This document shows positions 13,401-25,250 of a stretch of 64,000 bases of DNA, piece after piece. The stretch is taken from assembly GCA_040954595.2 (NCBI GenBank), contig CM082585.2, positions 5,828,001 through 5,892,000 of the forward strand. Direction: 5' to 3'. Position 1 is the first letter of the stretch; each line of letters begins with the position of its first letter. The notes beneath the pieces were generated by a model that was given only the letters and a program-made list of their open reading frames with translations, was not told where the DNA came from and did no database searches. The stretch comes from Balanoglossus misakiensis (Eukaryota; Hemichordata). Made by a program: the position numbers and the translations under genes.

Positions 13401-14289
13401 GAAGTGGTGATTCCAAGGAACGATATAATATTCCCCCTGAGCCTTATCAGAATATAGACTGCCGACATACCTGGGCAGTTTTGTATGCCTTTTTACTCAA
13501 TTCCAGGGCACTTCTTGCTTCTTGGTGCTTGGGTTTCACTTCTTTCAACTTCTCGCCCAAAAGAGTCAGTCTATTCTGGATTTCGGTACACCTGCCTGAA
13601 CATTTTTTGAGTTTTTCCTGCGAGGATCAGAAAATTTGATTGGTCAGTTACCTTACAGAGACATTCACAGGAAAACAAAAAGAAAACTGGGTGTTCATCA
13701 TCTTCTTTCCATGCAAATAAAATTTCTCCATAGACTTGACACATAGATTGGCGGCCATTTTGAATTTGAGATAATCTGACACATGCTTGCACTCTTGTTC
13801 AAAATTTTGCATGGTGACTCCTAAATCTAAATTTTAAGAGAATAATTTAACGTTGCCTTGAGCAAATTATGAGAAAAGGTTTAAGACTTTGATTTTTAAA
13901 GACCCAGACTCCTTATCATGTACCTTTGATTCATTCACTTTCTGATCAAATTTTGGTTTTCTGGCCTCTTCTTGTCGTATGGCTTTAGAAATTGGCTCCA
14001 GCTCCTGCGAATGATGAAAACAAAAATGGTTTAAGAAGGTACACAACTTTGTCCATTCTTTCATTTCCACCACTACATGTGCTCTGTGAGTTTATAAAAA
14101 AATCGAGATTATACGCGCAACGGTTTTCTAGTTTTTGATGTGGACGGACGGACATACATACATACATACATACATACATACATACATACATACATACACA
14201 CATACATACATACATACATACATACATACATACATACATACATACATACATACATACATACAGACAGACAGACATACATCATACATACA

Positions 14290-14320
<31 letters not shown>

Positions 14321-16596
14321 CATACATACATACATACATACATACAGACGCAACTGATTCCATAAGGTCCCATGGTATATATACATAACCAAATGGGACC
14401 TAAAAACCCCACCTTCTCAATTTCCGCCACTTGCGCCCATGCAGCCTCGTGCTCCAGATGTTCCTTCTTCTTCTTGAGCTTCTCCACGCTGCCCACAGCT
14501 TTGACTCTGTTCTCGAGTTGCATCACTTCTTTTTCCAGGTCTGGCAAACCCTGGAGGTCAAAGGTTGAAAAGAGCCAATCGCATGAACTATCACAAGTAT
14601 GGTAAATAACCACATGAATATTCAAAAGCCAAACTTGATAATCACAAATGATGATATATGTTTTGCAGGTAGATTAAAATCCTCAAAATTGTAATATTAC
14701 CAAAGTGTAATTCACAGACAAAACACAAATTCACACACTGTAATCACTGCAAGTTTGACTGCTCAAATGTTCGACCACATTTTTCGTTTCAAAAGTGTTC
14801 ATTGTACCACAATATGTACCAAAACATAAAGATTAAAAAAATCCCCACCTCTTCCCTTCTCTTCACTGTGTCTTCCATTAAAGTTTTCTGTTCTTGTATT
14901 GTACTGTAATCGTTCGTCATTTGTTCAAGTTGTGTTGCCTTCAAGAAAAACTAATAACGAAGAAAAACACAAAAACATTCCAAAATACTTTAATGCCATT
15001 TTCAACATAATTTGAACAAATTTTACTGAGGTTGCTCCTAGAAACCTCTACATGGCAAATTTCAATGTAATTTGACTGAGTTTCACAGGAAATAATATTC
15101 TGTCCCAAATGACAAATTTTGCACACCACCCCCCAATACATATATACTATTTCAAGTGACTGACATTATCCCTATGTATTGTCATAATTCTGCCAATAGA
15201 TATTGTCACAATTTTAACAAATCTGACCAAATCTTTTGAGGTATGCATGCCAACTTAGATGGCCCCTGGAACCAGGATACCAGGTTTTCCTTACCTTGTA
15301 CTTATCATGAGGGTTCTTGGAATGTAGGAAGTTTCGACTGGTGTCTTGATTCAGAATAGCCACTGGGTTATCAACCTAGGAGATAAAATTACTGACACAT
15401 GTTACGTGTCTGGCTGTTCTAAAGCATAAACATACCCGGAAAATCTTTCACTGGATGCTGAAAAACCTGTCATCTGGAAATGACAACGCCGTGGGTCACA
15501 TGGCCAGATCACCTGATTGATATTAAAGGTATACGATCACTTATGGAAAATTAGCCATAGTTACCATGGCAAATTGAGATCTAGCCAATCACGGATTTTC
15601 AGTGGGTGGCACACGCGAAAAAAAAGAGCGCCACCATATGTTCTTTAGAACGCTCAAATACTCAATTTCAGCCATATATGGGCGTATGTAAATTGGAGGT
15701 GACTGTATACCTTTAAAGAATACTATGGTGAAAGAAATTGTTGCAAACCTGAATGTTAAACTGATCCAGGATGTACGACAGCTCCTCTCGCTTCCTCGAC
15801 ACCACTCGACCACCGCTGGACTTCAGTTTGTACTGCGATGATCCATCTGTGGTTAGCTTCCTTTCCACGACGATGGAGTCGCCGTAATCCTCGGGCTTGT
15901 AGGCATCTGTGCCTCGATTTCTGAGTTTGATGGACACCTCGGCAAAACTGGGGGGAAGAAGAATTTAGGTCAATCCCATGATTGTCGTATGCACACGTGC
16001 ATAATTTCATTTCTAAATGTTCTGCAAATTTTGCATTCAAATAGTGGACTGCCTTCGCTACTTCATATTTCATGTGCGCCGTATAATTTGACTTCAGTTT
16101 TGTCCCTTCTTTTCACCCAATTTGCTGTCTTTTTCCGATCTCCGACACAGACTATGGTCGCCGCCATCTTGTATGTTGTTAGGACAGCACTCTGCCTGAT
16201 GCATTGACTGTATACAGTTTTTATATCCAGAGTCTCTGGTTTGAGACATGTGCATAAGACGATCATCGCCCTTTAAACTTTCACTACACAGATGAAGTTC
16301 TCAGGGATTACAGACTTACTTTTGTCCGTCTTTAATGAAGGATTTGACAGAAGAGCCCCTGCTGGTGACTGTGGCTTTGCCACCCAGGCCGACCACCATG
16401 GCTGTCAGCACTGCACTCTTACCACCTACACGAAAACAATCGGAAAATCATTAACGAGTCTGTCTCCTCTAAATGAATCCGGCATTCTGGAATGTACTCC
16501 CACGTCGCGCCAGAGTCTTATCCAGGATACCACAGGAAAAGGAGACTCAGGAAAAATTCAGGGAATGTGACTGGACTCGTTCAGTTCAAATTGCAT

Positions 16597-16648
<52 letters not shown>

Positions 16649-17871
16649 TCACTTTAAATAAAAAGAAATACATTTTCATCTGAGTTGCTGAAAGACATGA
16701 AAGACAGTCATCCGAATCAGTTCAATGTTTGACAGGCAGAGAGTTATTTCCACACTTCAAACCCCCCCCCCCAAAAAAAAAACACTTGAAAACAAGCCCT
16801 GCCCTATCGAATTTCAATTCATACTTACTTTGCATGGTTATTTTTCAGTTTTTATTGCTTTTTCAATAACCTTGAGTAATAAAAATGTCTTAGAAACCCT
16901 GGTAACACTTCCACTACCAATTACGTACAACTGCATTGATATGCTTTAGGAAGAACCCAGTAACACTCATGAGCTCTCAAAACTGTCAACCCCATTTACC
17001 TATGTAGTTAATGTAAAGGTCCAACTTTACCATAGAAAAAAATAGATTTGGACCAAACCATTGCTGGTGAAAGACAACCTTTGGCCAGACACTTACTTCC
17101 GTTGCGTCCAACGATAAAGTTGACATTGGGACCAAAGTTGAATTCCAGTCGACTGTGACACATGAAATTCTTCAGTGTCACTTTCTCGATGATGCCAACT
17201 TCAGCCTCCGCCTAAAATACACACACAAAACACAGGGTGCATATTTAACAACACTGTTGATATTGCCCTTGATATCCCAATAGATCAGCTGATAGTGATA
17301 GAAATGTGTGCTCATGTAGGTAATGTTTTCCTGTTTTGCTTCCTTCATATTTCCAATTCTAATTAATTTAAAGGGAAGGGGTCATCGCGCCGCGTGGGAG
17401 TCCCCCTTGATGAGAATATGTCTTCCCATACCAGCGCAAACCCCACTGCTGTCGCCATGACCTACTAGGATCTTCAGTTGCTGTCATGCGCAGTCTACGC
17501 TACGGTCGGCTGCTTCGTTCATTCTGAGAATTATCTTATTTGAGGGATTTGTGGGTGAATTCTAATGTTTATCGACAACCAACAAGCACGGCGCGACGAC
17601 CCCTTCACTTTAAAGGGACAGTAACAGCAATGGATGGAGACAAGAAACAGAAGCCAGGAAAATAAGTCACATCCTTCTGTCTAACAGTGTATAAGCCCGA
17701 CCCACTCACCATCACTGGGGGTACAAAACCCGGATTCTGGGACTGGTCCATTTCATCATCACTCTCGCCTTCCTCCTCCTCCTCCTCCTCCATTCTCCGT
17801 GGCTCTCGCAGCCGCACCCGCTTATCCGGAGGGGAATTTTCATCTGGCTTCGAGGAGCGCCGTGTTGCCAT
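4421..17871 (-). CDS. SMC6: Structural maintenance of chromosomes protein 6 (SMC6)
   Basis: ATPase subunit of the nuclear SMC5/6 complex (genome stability, recombination, SUMO ligation through NSE2). Coding exons, 5' to 3': 17710-17871, 17097-17211, 16320-16425, 15749-15947, 15295-15375, 14849-14938, 14413-14550, 13924-14004, 13471-13617, 12980-13068, 12403-12567, 11846-12024, 11453-11631, 10507-10617, 9931-10127, 9326-9485, 8674-8901, 8143-8280, 7865-7983, 7195-7294, then 6570-6728 or 6803-6961, then 5544-5696, 4982-5079, 4421-4532. With one of the two alternatives the total is 3306 nt in frame (1101 residues; human about 1090). Seen: acidic N-terminal tail, Walker A GRNGSGKS at 89-96, coiled coils, hinge at about 510-680 containing PVGPLG and NCREAF, signature LSGGERS at 998-1004, Walker B LDEFD at 1025-1029. 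The start MATRRSS is chosen over an in-frame Met 14 codons upstream. The introns carry many MITEs. Confidence 0.96.
5257..5467. mobile_element. MITE family A, copy 1 (SMC6 intron)
   Basis: 211-bp non-autonomous element with inverted ends TACTGTAAAACAC and its complement, and an interior rich in TTTTCGCG motifs. No coding capacity. Further copies are at 6204-6414, 8363-8554 and 55833-56043. Confidence 0.9.
6204..6414. mobile_element. MITE family A, copy 2 (SMC6 intron)
   Basis: 211 bp, same length and interior as the copy at 5257-5467, with ends TACAGTAAAACAC and GTGTTTTACAGTA. It lies in the intron between the alternative exon at 6570 and the signature exon ending at 5696. Confidence 0.9.
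6570..6728 (-). CDS. SMC6: SMC6 alternative exon 21b (canonical version)
   Basis: Exon of 159 nt, phase 0 at both ends, with acceptor CCCAG and donor GTAAGT on the minus strand. Its 53 residues (929-981 of the protein) follow the vertebrate SMC6 pattern closely: YVQFRQ, LRAKMYF, MLSQRG, GKMKF. This is the distal end of the C-terminal coiled coil (neck) leading into the head, just before the ABC signature exon at 5544-5696. It lies 74 nt downstream, in transcription order, of a homologous exon of the same length. Confidence 0.9.
6803..6961 (-). CDS. SMC6: SMC6 alternative exon 21a (divergent version)
   Basis: Second exon of exactly 159 nt, phase 0 to phase 0, with acceptor ATCTAG and donor GTAAGT on the minus strand. 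Its 53 residues align end to end without gaps with exon 21b: about 20 identities of 53, including R, AY, F, LR-K, F, MLS-RG, GK, F-H and final L--S. No stop or splice damage is visible. Either exon alone keeps the frame and gives a normal-length head. Including both would duplicate 53 residues of the neck. Mutually exclusive splicing is inferred. Confidence 0.85.
7441..7847. repeat. SMC6: 32-bp minisatellite in an SMC6 intron
   Basis: About 12-13 tandem units of 32 bp, each containing GTGTGAATATTCAA followed by ATGTAAATGACGAAA, with few substitutions and one shortened second unit. In SMC6 transcription order the array begins about 12 nt after the 5' splice site of the exon at 7865-7983. This is a tandem minisatellite, not a CRISPR array: there are no unique spacers. 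Confidence 0.95.
8363..8554. mobile_element. MITE family A, variant copy 3
   Basis: 192-bp relative of family A. Both ends carry the same change: TACTGTAAAACGGG on the left and CCCGTTTTACAGTA on the right, so the termini still pair perfectly. The interior keeps the TTTTCGTG/TTTTCGC motifs. It lies in the intron between SMC6 exons 8674-8901 and 8143-8280. Confidence 0.85.
8951..9079. mobile_element. MITE family C, short copy (TTAA-flanked)
   Basis: 129 bp bounded by TTAAGGATGTACG and CGTACATCCTTAA. The TTAA at each end suggests piggyBac-type target choice. A longer copy (422 bp) sharing the left interior and both termini is at 50450-50871. Confidence 0.85.
9545..9876. mobile_element. MITE families H and B joined at one TTAA
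   Basis: 9545-9615 is a short palindromic element of about 70 bp (family H: CCCTTTCACC at the left, GGTGAAAGGGTTAA at the right). Family B begins at the same TTAA (9612, TTAAAGGGCCAAAG) and continues to about 9876, with a degraded right end. The same H-B junction recurs at 50109-50112. Confidence 0.75.
10935..11289. mobile_element. MITE family B, full copy (SMC6 intron)
   Basis: 355 bp with termini TTAAAGGGACAAAGTC and its complement ending GACTTTGTCCCTTTAA. Internally there is a second pair of inverted segments around CCAAAATGAATAA. No coding capacity. It lies between SMC6 exons 11453-11631 and 10507-10617. Confidence 0.9.
14153..14345. repeat. (CATA)n array in an SMC6 intron
   Basis: About 190 bases of CATA/ACAT repeat with CAGA interruptions near 14263-14275, between SMC6 exons 14413-14550 and 13924-14004. 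Frames through it are artefacts. Confidence 0.97.
16060..16265. repeat. Dispersed repeat shared with 28400-28530
   Basis: On the minus strand this contains GATGGCGGCGACCATAGTC followed by GTGTCGGAGATCGG. A close match on the plus strand occurs at about 28447-28482, inside an intron of the sulfotransferase gene. A related CATGTGCATAAGACGATC motif (16248-16265) also resembles 27953-27970. It is probably an interspersed element of unknown class. Confidence 0.6.
16597..16650. repeat. (GATA)n microsatellite
   Basis: About 13 perfect GATA/ATAG units in SMC6 intron 2, between exons 17097-17211 and 16320-16425. Confidence 0.97.
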
Positions 17872-18292
17872 CTTCCACGCCCATGTATCGCGCAGATATC
17901 CTACACGACACAAGCGAGGAATGAGAATTAAGACTCTTTTGGGGGTCTTTTCCAGATGCGGGCAAGCGTCCGAATGGAGAACAGCAAAAAACTTTGCGTC
18001 AGTGGAATCTCAGGTGGGCCACTTTGTGGCTGTGAATCATACCTTAAATGACTGACATGACTGGTGTGATTTTGCTGTTCTTTATTCTGATGCTGCCACC
18101 TCAGCAAAGGTATTGACTATTCTAAAGTCTCTGTCAACTCTACAGCTGACATTGGTCAGTGGTGGAGCGGGAGAGGGGGGGGGTTACACTGCTTTCATTT
18201 ATGCCCTCCCTACCACTGTCACGTGTAAATACGGTATTTACGTGTCTATGAAGTTCCATTTTCAGCCCTGGCCCTGTCAGATTGGCGAATGC

Positions 18293-18412
18293 TAGCTGCA
18301 ATGATTGTAGCGCGTGCTGCTAGGTTGACTGGTGTGTTCACAGCCCTACAGCCCTACTGCGAACACACCAGTCAACCTAGCTAAGCAGCACCCGCTACAA
18401 TCATTGCAGCTA
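18293..18412. mobile_element. Hairpin MITE, Mutator-like, 9-bp target duplication
   Basis: 120-bp near-perfect hairpin with arms of about 55 bp, starting TAGCTGCAATG and ending CATTGCAGCTA. It is flanked on both sides by the same 9 bases, GGCGAATGC (18284-18292 and 18413-18421). Nine-base duplications are typical of Mutator-superfamily insertions. No coding capacity. Confidence 0.9.
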
Positions 18413-18421
18413 GGCGAATGC

Positions 18422-18489
18422 TAACCCTGCGTACAGTTCTGTGTGTTCCCGGCGTTACACGGGAACACACAGATCTGTACGCAGAGCTA
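18422..18489. mobile_element. Second hairpin MITE in the same target
   Basis: 68-bp hairpin (CTGCGTACAG near the left end, CTGTACGCAG near the right, ending GAGCTA) bounded by GGCGAATGC at 18413-18421 and again at 18490-18498. The 9-mer therefore occurs three times in a row around two elements. It is related in sequence to the element at 30414-30496. Confidence 0.88.
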
Positions 18490-18562
18490 GGCGAATGCAT
18501 GCCACTTCGCCAAACTACATCACTTCCATAAAATAAATAAACACAAAACACCGTCGACCGTC

Positions 18563-18610
18563 CATTTGGCGAAATGTAACATACATAATGTATGTTACCT
18601 TTCGCCAAAT
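18563..18610. repeat. Inverted repeat / hairpin
   Basis: Arms CATTTGGCGAAATGTAACAT and its near-complement ending CGCCAAATG, with almost no loop. TTGGCGAA resembles the GGCGAA target motif of the adjacent MITEs. It is probably another short inverted-repeat element. Confidence 0.7.
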
Positions 18611-20582
18611 GCTCGGTATTGTGCCCTCAATATTGTTGAGCACTTGCTATCCTCCAAAATTACACAGTTTATCGGTCCAGCTTCTTTTGGTAACGGTGCA
18701 AAAATACACCAAACCAATACTCACCCGATCACAAGTCGACACCAACTGCTGACCTCCGGAAGATCATACAAAAAATGGCGGTAAGTGAGTGTCGAATGAC
18801 GTCACAAACTGGGGAATCCCCCCAGCTGGTCTCGGTTACCCAGACTCCTCTGCTTCTTCCGCTGCGTTGGCATAGCGAACTGACTGGGGTACCGGCCGGT
18901 ATACCAAGATACTAGTATACGGAACACAAACATAAACCATTTTACTGATTGATACTTTGTTAGCGCTGTCGTGTGGGACAACTGGTGGGAAATAAAAAGA
19001 AGATAAAATATCTCTGCAACTCAATTTAACGTTTTACTGTAAAATGAATGGACGCACTTAGACCACTCTGTAGAAAGTAGGGCTGTTTCGGTGATAGGTA
19101 TACAGGAGAAAAAAGTAAAAACATGAAACAAGAACTTATATGTCCTTTTCATTTTTTTCAACAAAAAACGAACGACAGTATATGATAGCAGTTTTCTTGC
19201 TTTCATTTCTTTGTATCAAAAAAGGAATACTGTTAGACGCGTTTGCCACGGATCGACGAAATCACAAAACGACGAAATAGACTCGGAAATGGAGACTGAA
19301 ATAAAGTATAAACCGGCAAAAGAGAAAATCAGAAAGATGAAGTTCAGCGCCGGAATGTGTGTGGGTGGGTGGGTGGAGAAAAGGGTGTACTTGATGGCCT
19401 ACTTATGCTGCGTATAAAATGAAGAAATAAAATGTCTCAGCATAGAAGACCGGGCGAAGTGTATATACACATTGTGTGATGAAGAAGAATGAGATGAAAG
19501 GAAAGTACGTTGGCTCTTTATTAAAATGCATCAGGGTCAAGGAGACCGGGGTCGGCAGTCTGGACTAACAGAGTGGAGACAGAACGGTGGGACGGGAAGT
19601 GACCATGACCTGTGACCCCGTTTGATCCATTTTAGTGACACCAACAAAGGGCGTCTAAGAAAATGTGCAAACTGCAAAAATTACATTAAATTACTTTCGA
19701 GTTCTAAAATGGAGAGATTTTTCTTTAGAAATCAAAGGAACGCAAAATAGGGAGTCCCCCGAATTGTAAACTAAACTAGACGAAATGCACTGTTTGGAAG
19801 CTTAGTCACCATGGTGACAGAGCTTTGCGTCAGTCAAAGAGAAAATTAGTAATATGAATACAAAATGTTTTAATATACTTAAAGGGCCATATAGAAGATC
19901 CTGTGACTATGTAGAAAACCCGTGTCCTTTGAAGAAAAAAAAAAGTTGCATAGAAACTTGCTTTATTTGTTTGACCACTGTCGTCTATGGTTTGCATGCC
20001 TTTTGCATACAAAATTACAAGACCGAATTTGGGATTTGACGTTATTTTAAATGGTGCGTACATATCGATGTGAAGCAATTGGTTAGAAGGCCTTTATAGG
20101 AATGTGTGTGAGCGGGTACATGTACTTTATGTTGCATATGTATTGGAAGAATGGTCCCCCAGTTACATGTATTTATCTGTACCAAAAGCTTGATGTGTCT
20201 GTACATGGACTACGCGTTTTCTCAGCAATTGTTGGGAACCACGTGATGTTCATGACAGGCTTCGCCTACCAACTCCTCTGGGAATAAGCCCATACACTTG
20301 TAGTTAATTGGGAATGGGGGTGTTTATCTGACTTATTATTCTTTTTTTCTCTGTAAAGCCACGAGTTCCCAGCTTCCATATGCTATTGTTCTAACAATTA
20401 TGCTGTGTTTACCAAATGTCACATTTCAAACCACTGTATATAAACCGCTGAGTTTCGACAATAAAAAGGAACTACATGTACATTTGACTTCTCACTCGAA
20501 CTACAGGCCATCCCGTCTCTCTCTTTATTCCGAACCTATCCGCAGGTGTACGCCGTACAGCCCAAAAGGCCCGTAATATGAT

Positions 20583-20706
20583 CGCTTCGCGATGGGGAGG
20601 GGGGGGGGCTACGTCTACTGCGCCCCCCCCCCCACCCCCATCGTAAGTGTTGGCATTTTTTCGATCAACGGCACTCCCAAGCCACAAGAAAAAATGCCAA
20701 CACTTA
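20583..20706. repeat. Two consecutive hairpins with G/C runs
   Basis: First hairpin: GATGGGG plus a G run at 20591-20608, paired with a C run plus CCCCATC ending near 20642. Second: 19-base arms at 20643-20661 (GTAAGTGTTGGC then T run) and 20688-20706, loop about 26 nt. The layout suggests a small inverted-repeat element, and the G runs could also form quadruplexes. Confidence 0.75.
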
Positions 20707-23700
20707 CTCTAACCGTTTAATACACCCTGACCATGACCGTTGAATATACCTAACAAACAAACAAAACAACAAAATCGTGGAGGGAGAGCCCCCTATGGGT
20801 ACACAATGGTTCATTGAAGCGTGAAGAAGAATGAAACAGACATAAAAGTGTATGAGGTCGCGGCGTGACCAAATTACTAAGTTAATAGTGTACACGACCG
20901 AGGAGACCGTTGTGTCGACAGGATTGGATTTCGATTTGATCTGATCCCGCTTTATCTATTATGATGACACCTACCACAGTGTGTAAGGGACTGTGCACCA
21001 ACACAGGGCGAATATTTCCTGCTCCGAACGGAGATATACAAAGTATAGTTCGAATCACGGCCACTCCTTTGACTTATTCTAAACACAGATTACCAGTAAT
21101 AAAATATGATGAGGCCTAACGTCAGGAACAGGTTCGTAATAGCGGCTGCTATATATAAGAAAGGTTGGTGATGCCCCAACGACAAACTTGCACCTACAAG
21201 ATGCACACTGAAAGACCTTTAGGAGCTGTGCTTGTCTTTACTATTTGGTGTTCCCATCCCGGGATGGTCAGCCGTGGGTGAGTCATGGTCACCTCCTTGA
21301 GATGATTCAACCGTCTTTAGGCCCGTGCTTGAATATTCAGGAGGGGGTTGACCCGAAGCGCTCGAAGCCGCTGTTATTATATTTTTGGTACAAACTTGAT
21401 CCAAGGTTTTATTCTCTGCATCAGATACCCGACTCTAGTTCCCCTAAGAGTTTTGCGATCAGTTTGCAATTTGTTTTTGTTTTCCACCTGTTTTGAACAT
21501 CGGATCGCAAAAACAGAGTAAGCTTACGGTGACGTTTTTGGGTATGAAACAGACTTGCTCCAAGTCTATGGGCTTCATTATGTGTAGGGAACGCGTAGGC
21601 GTCGACGCTACCCGAAACCACAAGCTCAGTCCCAAATTCGAAACTCACCTCACTACCAAAAACACGCTCAAGGCAAGCATGCCCGCAAAACGTATTGCAA
21701 TTATTTATTAAGAAGACAAAAAACACCGAAAACACAAAAAGTATGGAGATTTAAAAATCACCAAGCGACTAGTGGGCTAGTCTAGGTATGAAATAAAATG
21801 ACAAACATCCATCCATCCATCCATACCCCGACACATGCTTGTACCACATGAGCGCGCACACTCACACTCATACACAGTCACACACAGTGCATAGCATACC
21901 TTTATGCCCCCCAGGTACGAGGTCGCAGTGTCCTTGCCAGCTGCAGGTCGCCGGGCGTGAAAAGCCTATACAAGTTGACTACATGTACATGATTTCATAA
22001 TCTCCACAATAGCCAGTAAGAACCAATCATATTAGACTCCTCTACGTGTATTTTAACCTGTTTCCAAGTAAATTCCCTCGGTGTGTAGCCTCATATAGTG
22101 GTCACAACACGGACCTGTTGCCACAGCAACAGTCAGCCATATACCGGAGCGTCGATTAGCTTGGACAGAGACATTTCTGGAGTTTTGGTCACTTTCGTCG
22201 CTATTGGACTGCAGATCAGCGGCCGCCATCTTTCTTCAATTCATCTTTCCAGGAGGTAATTTTTTTCGGCTCGTCAGCAGAACACAGCAGGTATGTCCGT
22301 TTCTCCTACTCGCTATCCTCAAAAAGTCTGCTAAATACGATGAAAATCCTGTTCCGTTTTTTTTACAGCCGATCCTGCAGTAATATGTCAACGAGCTGCA
22401 AACGTAGAAACCATTCTGTGTTCAGGTGTACATAATATAGTTACACCGTGCGCATATTTCTGTACTTACGTCAATGGGAAAAAAGCGCGCACTGGTTTTA
22501 TTTGGCAAGGGTTTGGGAGAGTGAAAAAAATCTTGTTTCACGTGAATTATTGGTTGTGTTTACGACGATACAGTTTACTTCTTCATATGCACACGTTAAC
22601 CCCCCCCCCCCAACACACACACACACACACAAACCAAGGAACAAACATCGTTCGAGGGCTCAAGGGAAATGTCGTCGTCGCTCGTTGGAATTCGCGTAAA
22701 GCTGGAGTTACCTAAAAACTTGGAATGAATTTCGAAATAAAATCACCATACGCTGGACAAGTAAGCTTCCAACGGCTAAACGCCAACATTGACATCGCTG
22801 CACGTGGCACAATATTAATAATGGCTAAAATTTTAACCGTCGCCAATCTTGTGCTTTTGTCAGACATCTTGGTTTGCGTGGAACGTTTCCCTTCGAGGTC
22901 AAATTTTATATTTTATTGCAAAACAATACACCCAGGGAATGTGATAAGGCACAAAGCTTTCGAGCCACAAAGAATACTACACGAACAACTGATCGTCGCT
23001 GTTACTATTTCGGTTGCTAGATAACTAGACAACTACAAGGCGCGGACAACTACGAGATAACAACTGTTGGCTACTGTTTCCAGGTCTGGTTTACAATTCC
23101 GGACGTACGTCTGCCCGGTTCTTGCCCAAAAATAAACACAAATTCTATTTTCAACAACATAGCTGGGAGTGATTCTCTTGATAATATGCACATTTAAACT
23201 GTGGTTTTACAAGATGTAGTTGGTCTTTGGGGAACTAATGTGCTGAAATCGTTGTGAATTACATGGAGAGACTGTTCAACCATTCCACGTACATCTGGTG
23301 CAGTGTATTTCCATGATTCATTAAAGCCCCGGTAACTCCAACTTTGGGCTCTTTTCTCAGTATAATTGTTTGACAAGTGTATCAATGTTGGTGTTTTGTT
23401 CTGCAATGTGTATCATTGCTCAGTTTTTGGGTTTTCAACAGCCTGAGAGCCCGTTTGTAGTAATCATGATTGTTCAAGTCCGTTGTTTAGGGTGTGTTGT
23501 CAATGCATTTGACTGTTGGTGACGTTGCGTTTTTGCTGAACGTGTGCGTGTCGGTGTGTTGCCCCAGGACAGCCGTCAACGACCTTTTTTGCACAATGCA
23601 AATCATGCACACAAAGCCAACTTTCTTGCCATTCAAAAGCACACACACACAAGGTATCTGTCAAAGATGAATAAACTGTACACGGTGGCAACCAGTGTTC

Positions 23701-24469
23701 AATGGCAACATGCCCTTGGTTTATTCCCAGTAGCCACAGAGTGACATTAACCCCTCCAAGTGTATATCGCTGGGTCAGTGTGTTCCAGCTGCTTTCGGTG
23801 TTGCCAGTCTCACTCACGTGTGATTTGTTTCCCTATTGCCATTCTTGAAGTTATTTTTTGTATACCTTTAGTTGCGATAGTTTTCTTAATTGGTTGCTCT
23901 TTTAAAGTCGGGTGGGAGTTTGTTTATTTGTCGTGTTTCCATGGCGATAAATTGCTCCTTCTTCAGTAGAAAAAGCCAGAATGTTCAGAGTGGGTGTTCG
24001 CGTCTGGTGACTGTTAGTGAAGGGGGTGTTGGGTATACGTTTCTTTGTGACGCAATCCCTTTTAGATCTGATTATTTGTGATTTGATTTATTCGGCTCTT
24101 AAAAAGCATACAATACATAAGAAGTAAAACTACAAACACAAAAGTGCTGGCCAGGGATACCCCAGACATGTACCAAAACACGCATTCCACTGTGGTCCCA
24201 CTTATGACGAATGGAAAAGCAAAACGATATGAAAACAACTAATGCAAAAAAAACACAATCATTTTACTGACTTTGTTCAGTCATATATCATAAAAATATT
24301 TCTTGAACTTGAGATTAATTTGAACTAACGCTCTGCTTTTCTTGGTGCGTACTTTGTTCCATTCAACACTAGCTGTATGAGTAGTATACGCTTGCTTATA
24401 ATAATATTATAATTAGCCAGTCTGTACGCATACGCACTTAGTTTTCTGCATTCATTCGAATTTTACGCA

Positions 24470-25250
24470 GCTTCGAGTGACTTGTTATTACGCCATTTTT
24501 CAACAGGTTGTTCTTAATCACGCATTTCCATTGTGGAGAATGTCATAGATCAGACGAGTGTTTTCACCGATGACCCGTCCTCTGGTAAAACCTTTTTGAT
24601 CGGGACCGATTGTGGTATCCATAATGCGCTTAATACTAAAAGCAATGACAGAAGCTGAGATTGTATAAAGTCTGTATTCAGAAGGGTGATTGGGCGCCAA
24701 TTTGTTATGTACATGTACTTCTTGCTGTTGCCAGGTTTTGGATTACAGGTGGCCACTCCTCTGCGCTGTGATATGGACAGAAGGCCAGCCACGAAGGACT
24801 CATTAAAACACCTAACAATCAGTTGACCAAAATCTCCCCAAAAGAGCTTATGAAATTCGGACGGAAACCCATCACAACCAGGACTTTTACCATTATCCAT
24901 ATTTTTTTTGAAACATGACTACACTCGTGGAAAGTTCATAAACCCTCTAAGCCATCTCTTTGCGCATCCGAAAGCTGTGTTTCAATACTTGAATTAAAGT
25001 CAGCCATAAAGGAATCAGCGGTATTCATGGTGCCACGACTAAAAAAAAAGGTTTATATAAAACGCGGCGAATCTTTTCCCATCAACTGTGATATCCAAAG
25101 CAAAATTACTCATCCATTCACACTTACTTCCGATGAAGTGCCAACTCGAAATTATTAATGAACAAAAAAAAATATCTGATAAATATTTCGGAGCTTCTTC
25201 TTTCTGTACATAGTCGAGTTTCATAGATGGGACTCAGACTGGTCAACAGG
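24470..25250 (-). pseudogene. Degraded non-LTR retrotransposon reverse transcriptase
   Basis: Minus-strand pieces resemble the reverse transcriptase of LINE elements. 24550-24900 contains KSPGCDGFPSEFHKLFW and NWRPITLLN. In another frame 24518-24620 reads IGPDQKGFTRGR. A further piece at 25039-25224 looks LINE-like but is uncertain in position. Frame changes separate the pieces and the catalytic YxDD box is not visible, so this is a dead fragment. Confidence 0.8.

Noticed and set aside
14109-14388. Frames through the second CATA array
   Set aside because: Same repeat artefact, inside an SMC6 intron.
18774-18790. ATGGCG followed by GTAAGTGAG as a first coding exon
   Set aside because: No matching downstream exon could be identified on the plus strand.
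24470-25250. Active retrotransposon
   Set aside because: Reverse transcriptase pieces are in different frames, short and without the catalytic box.
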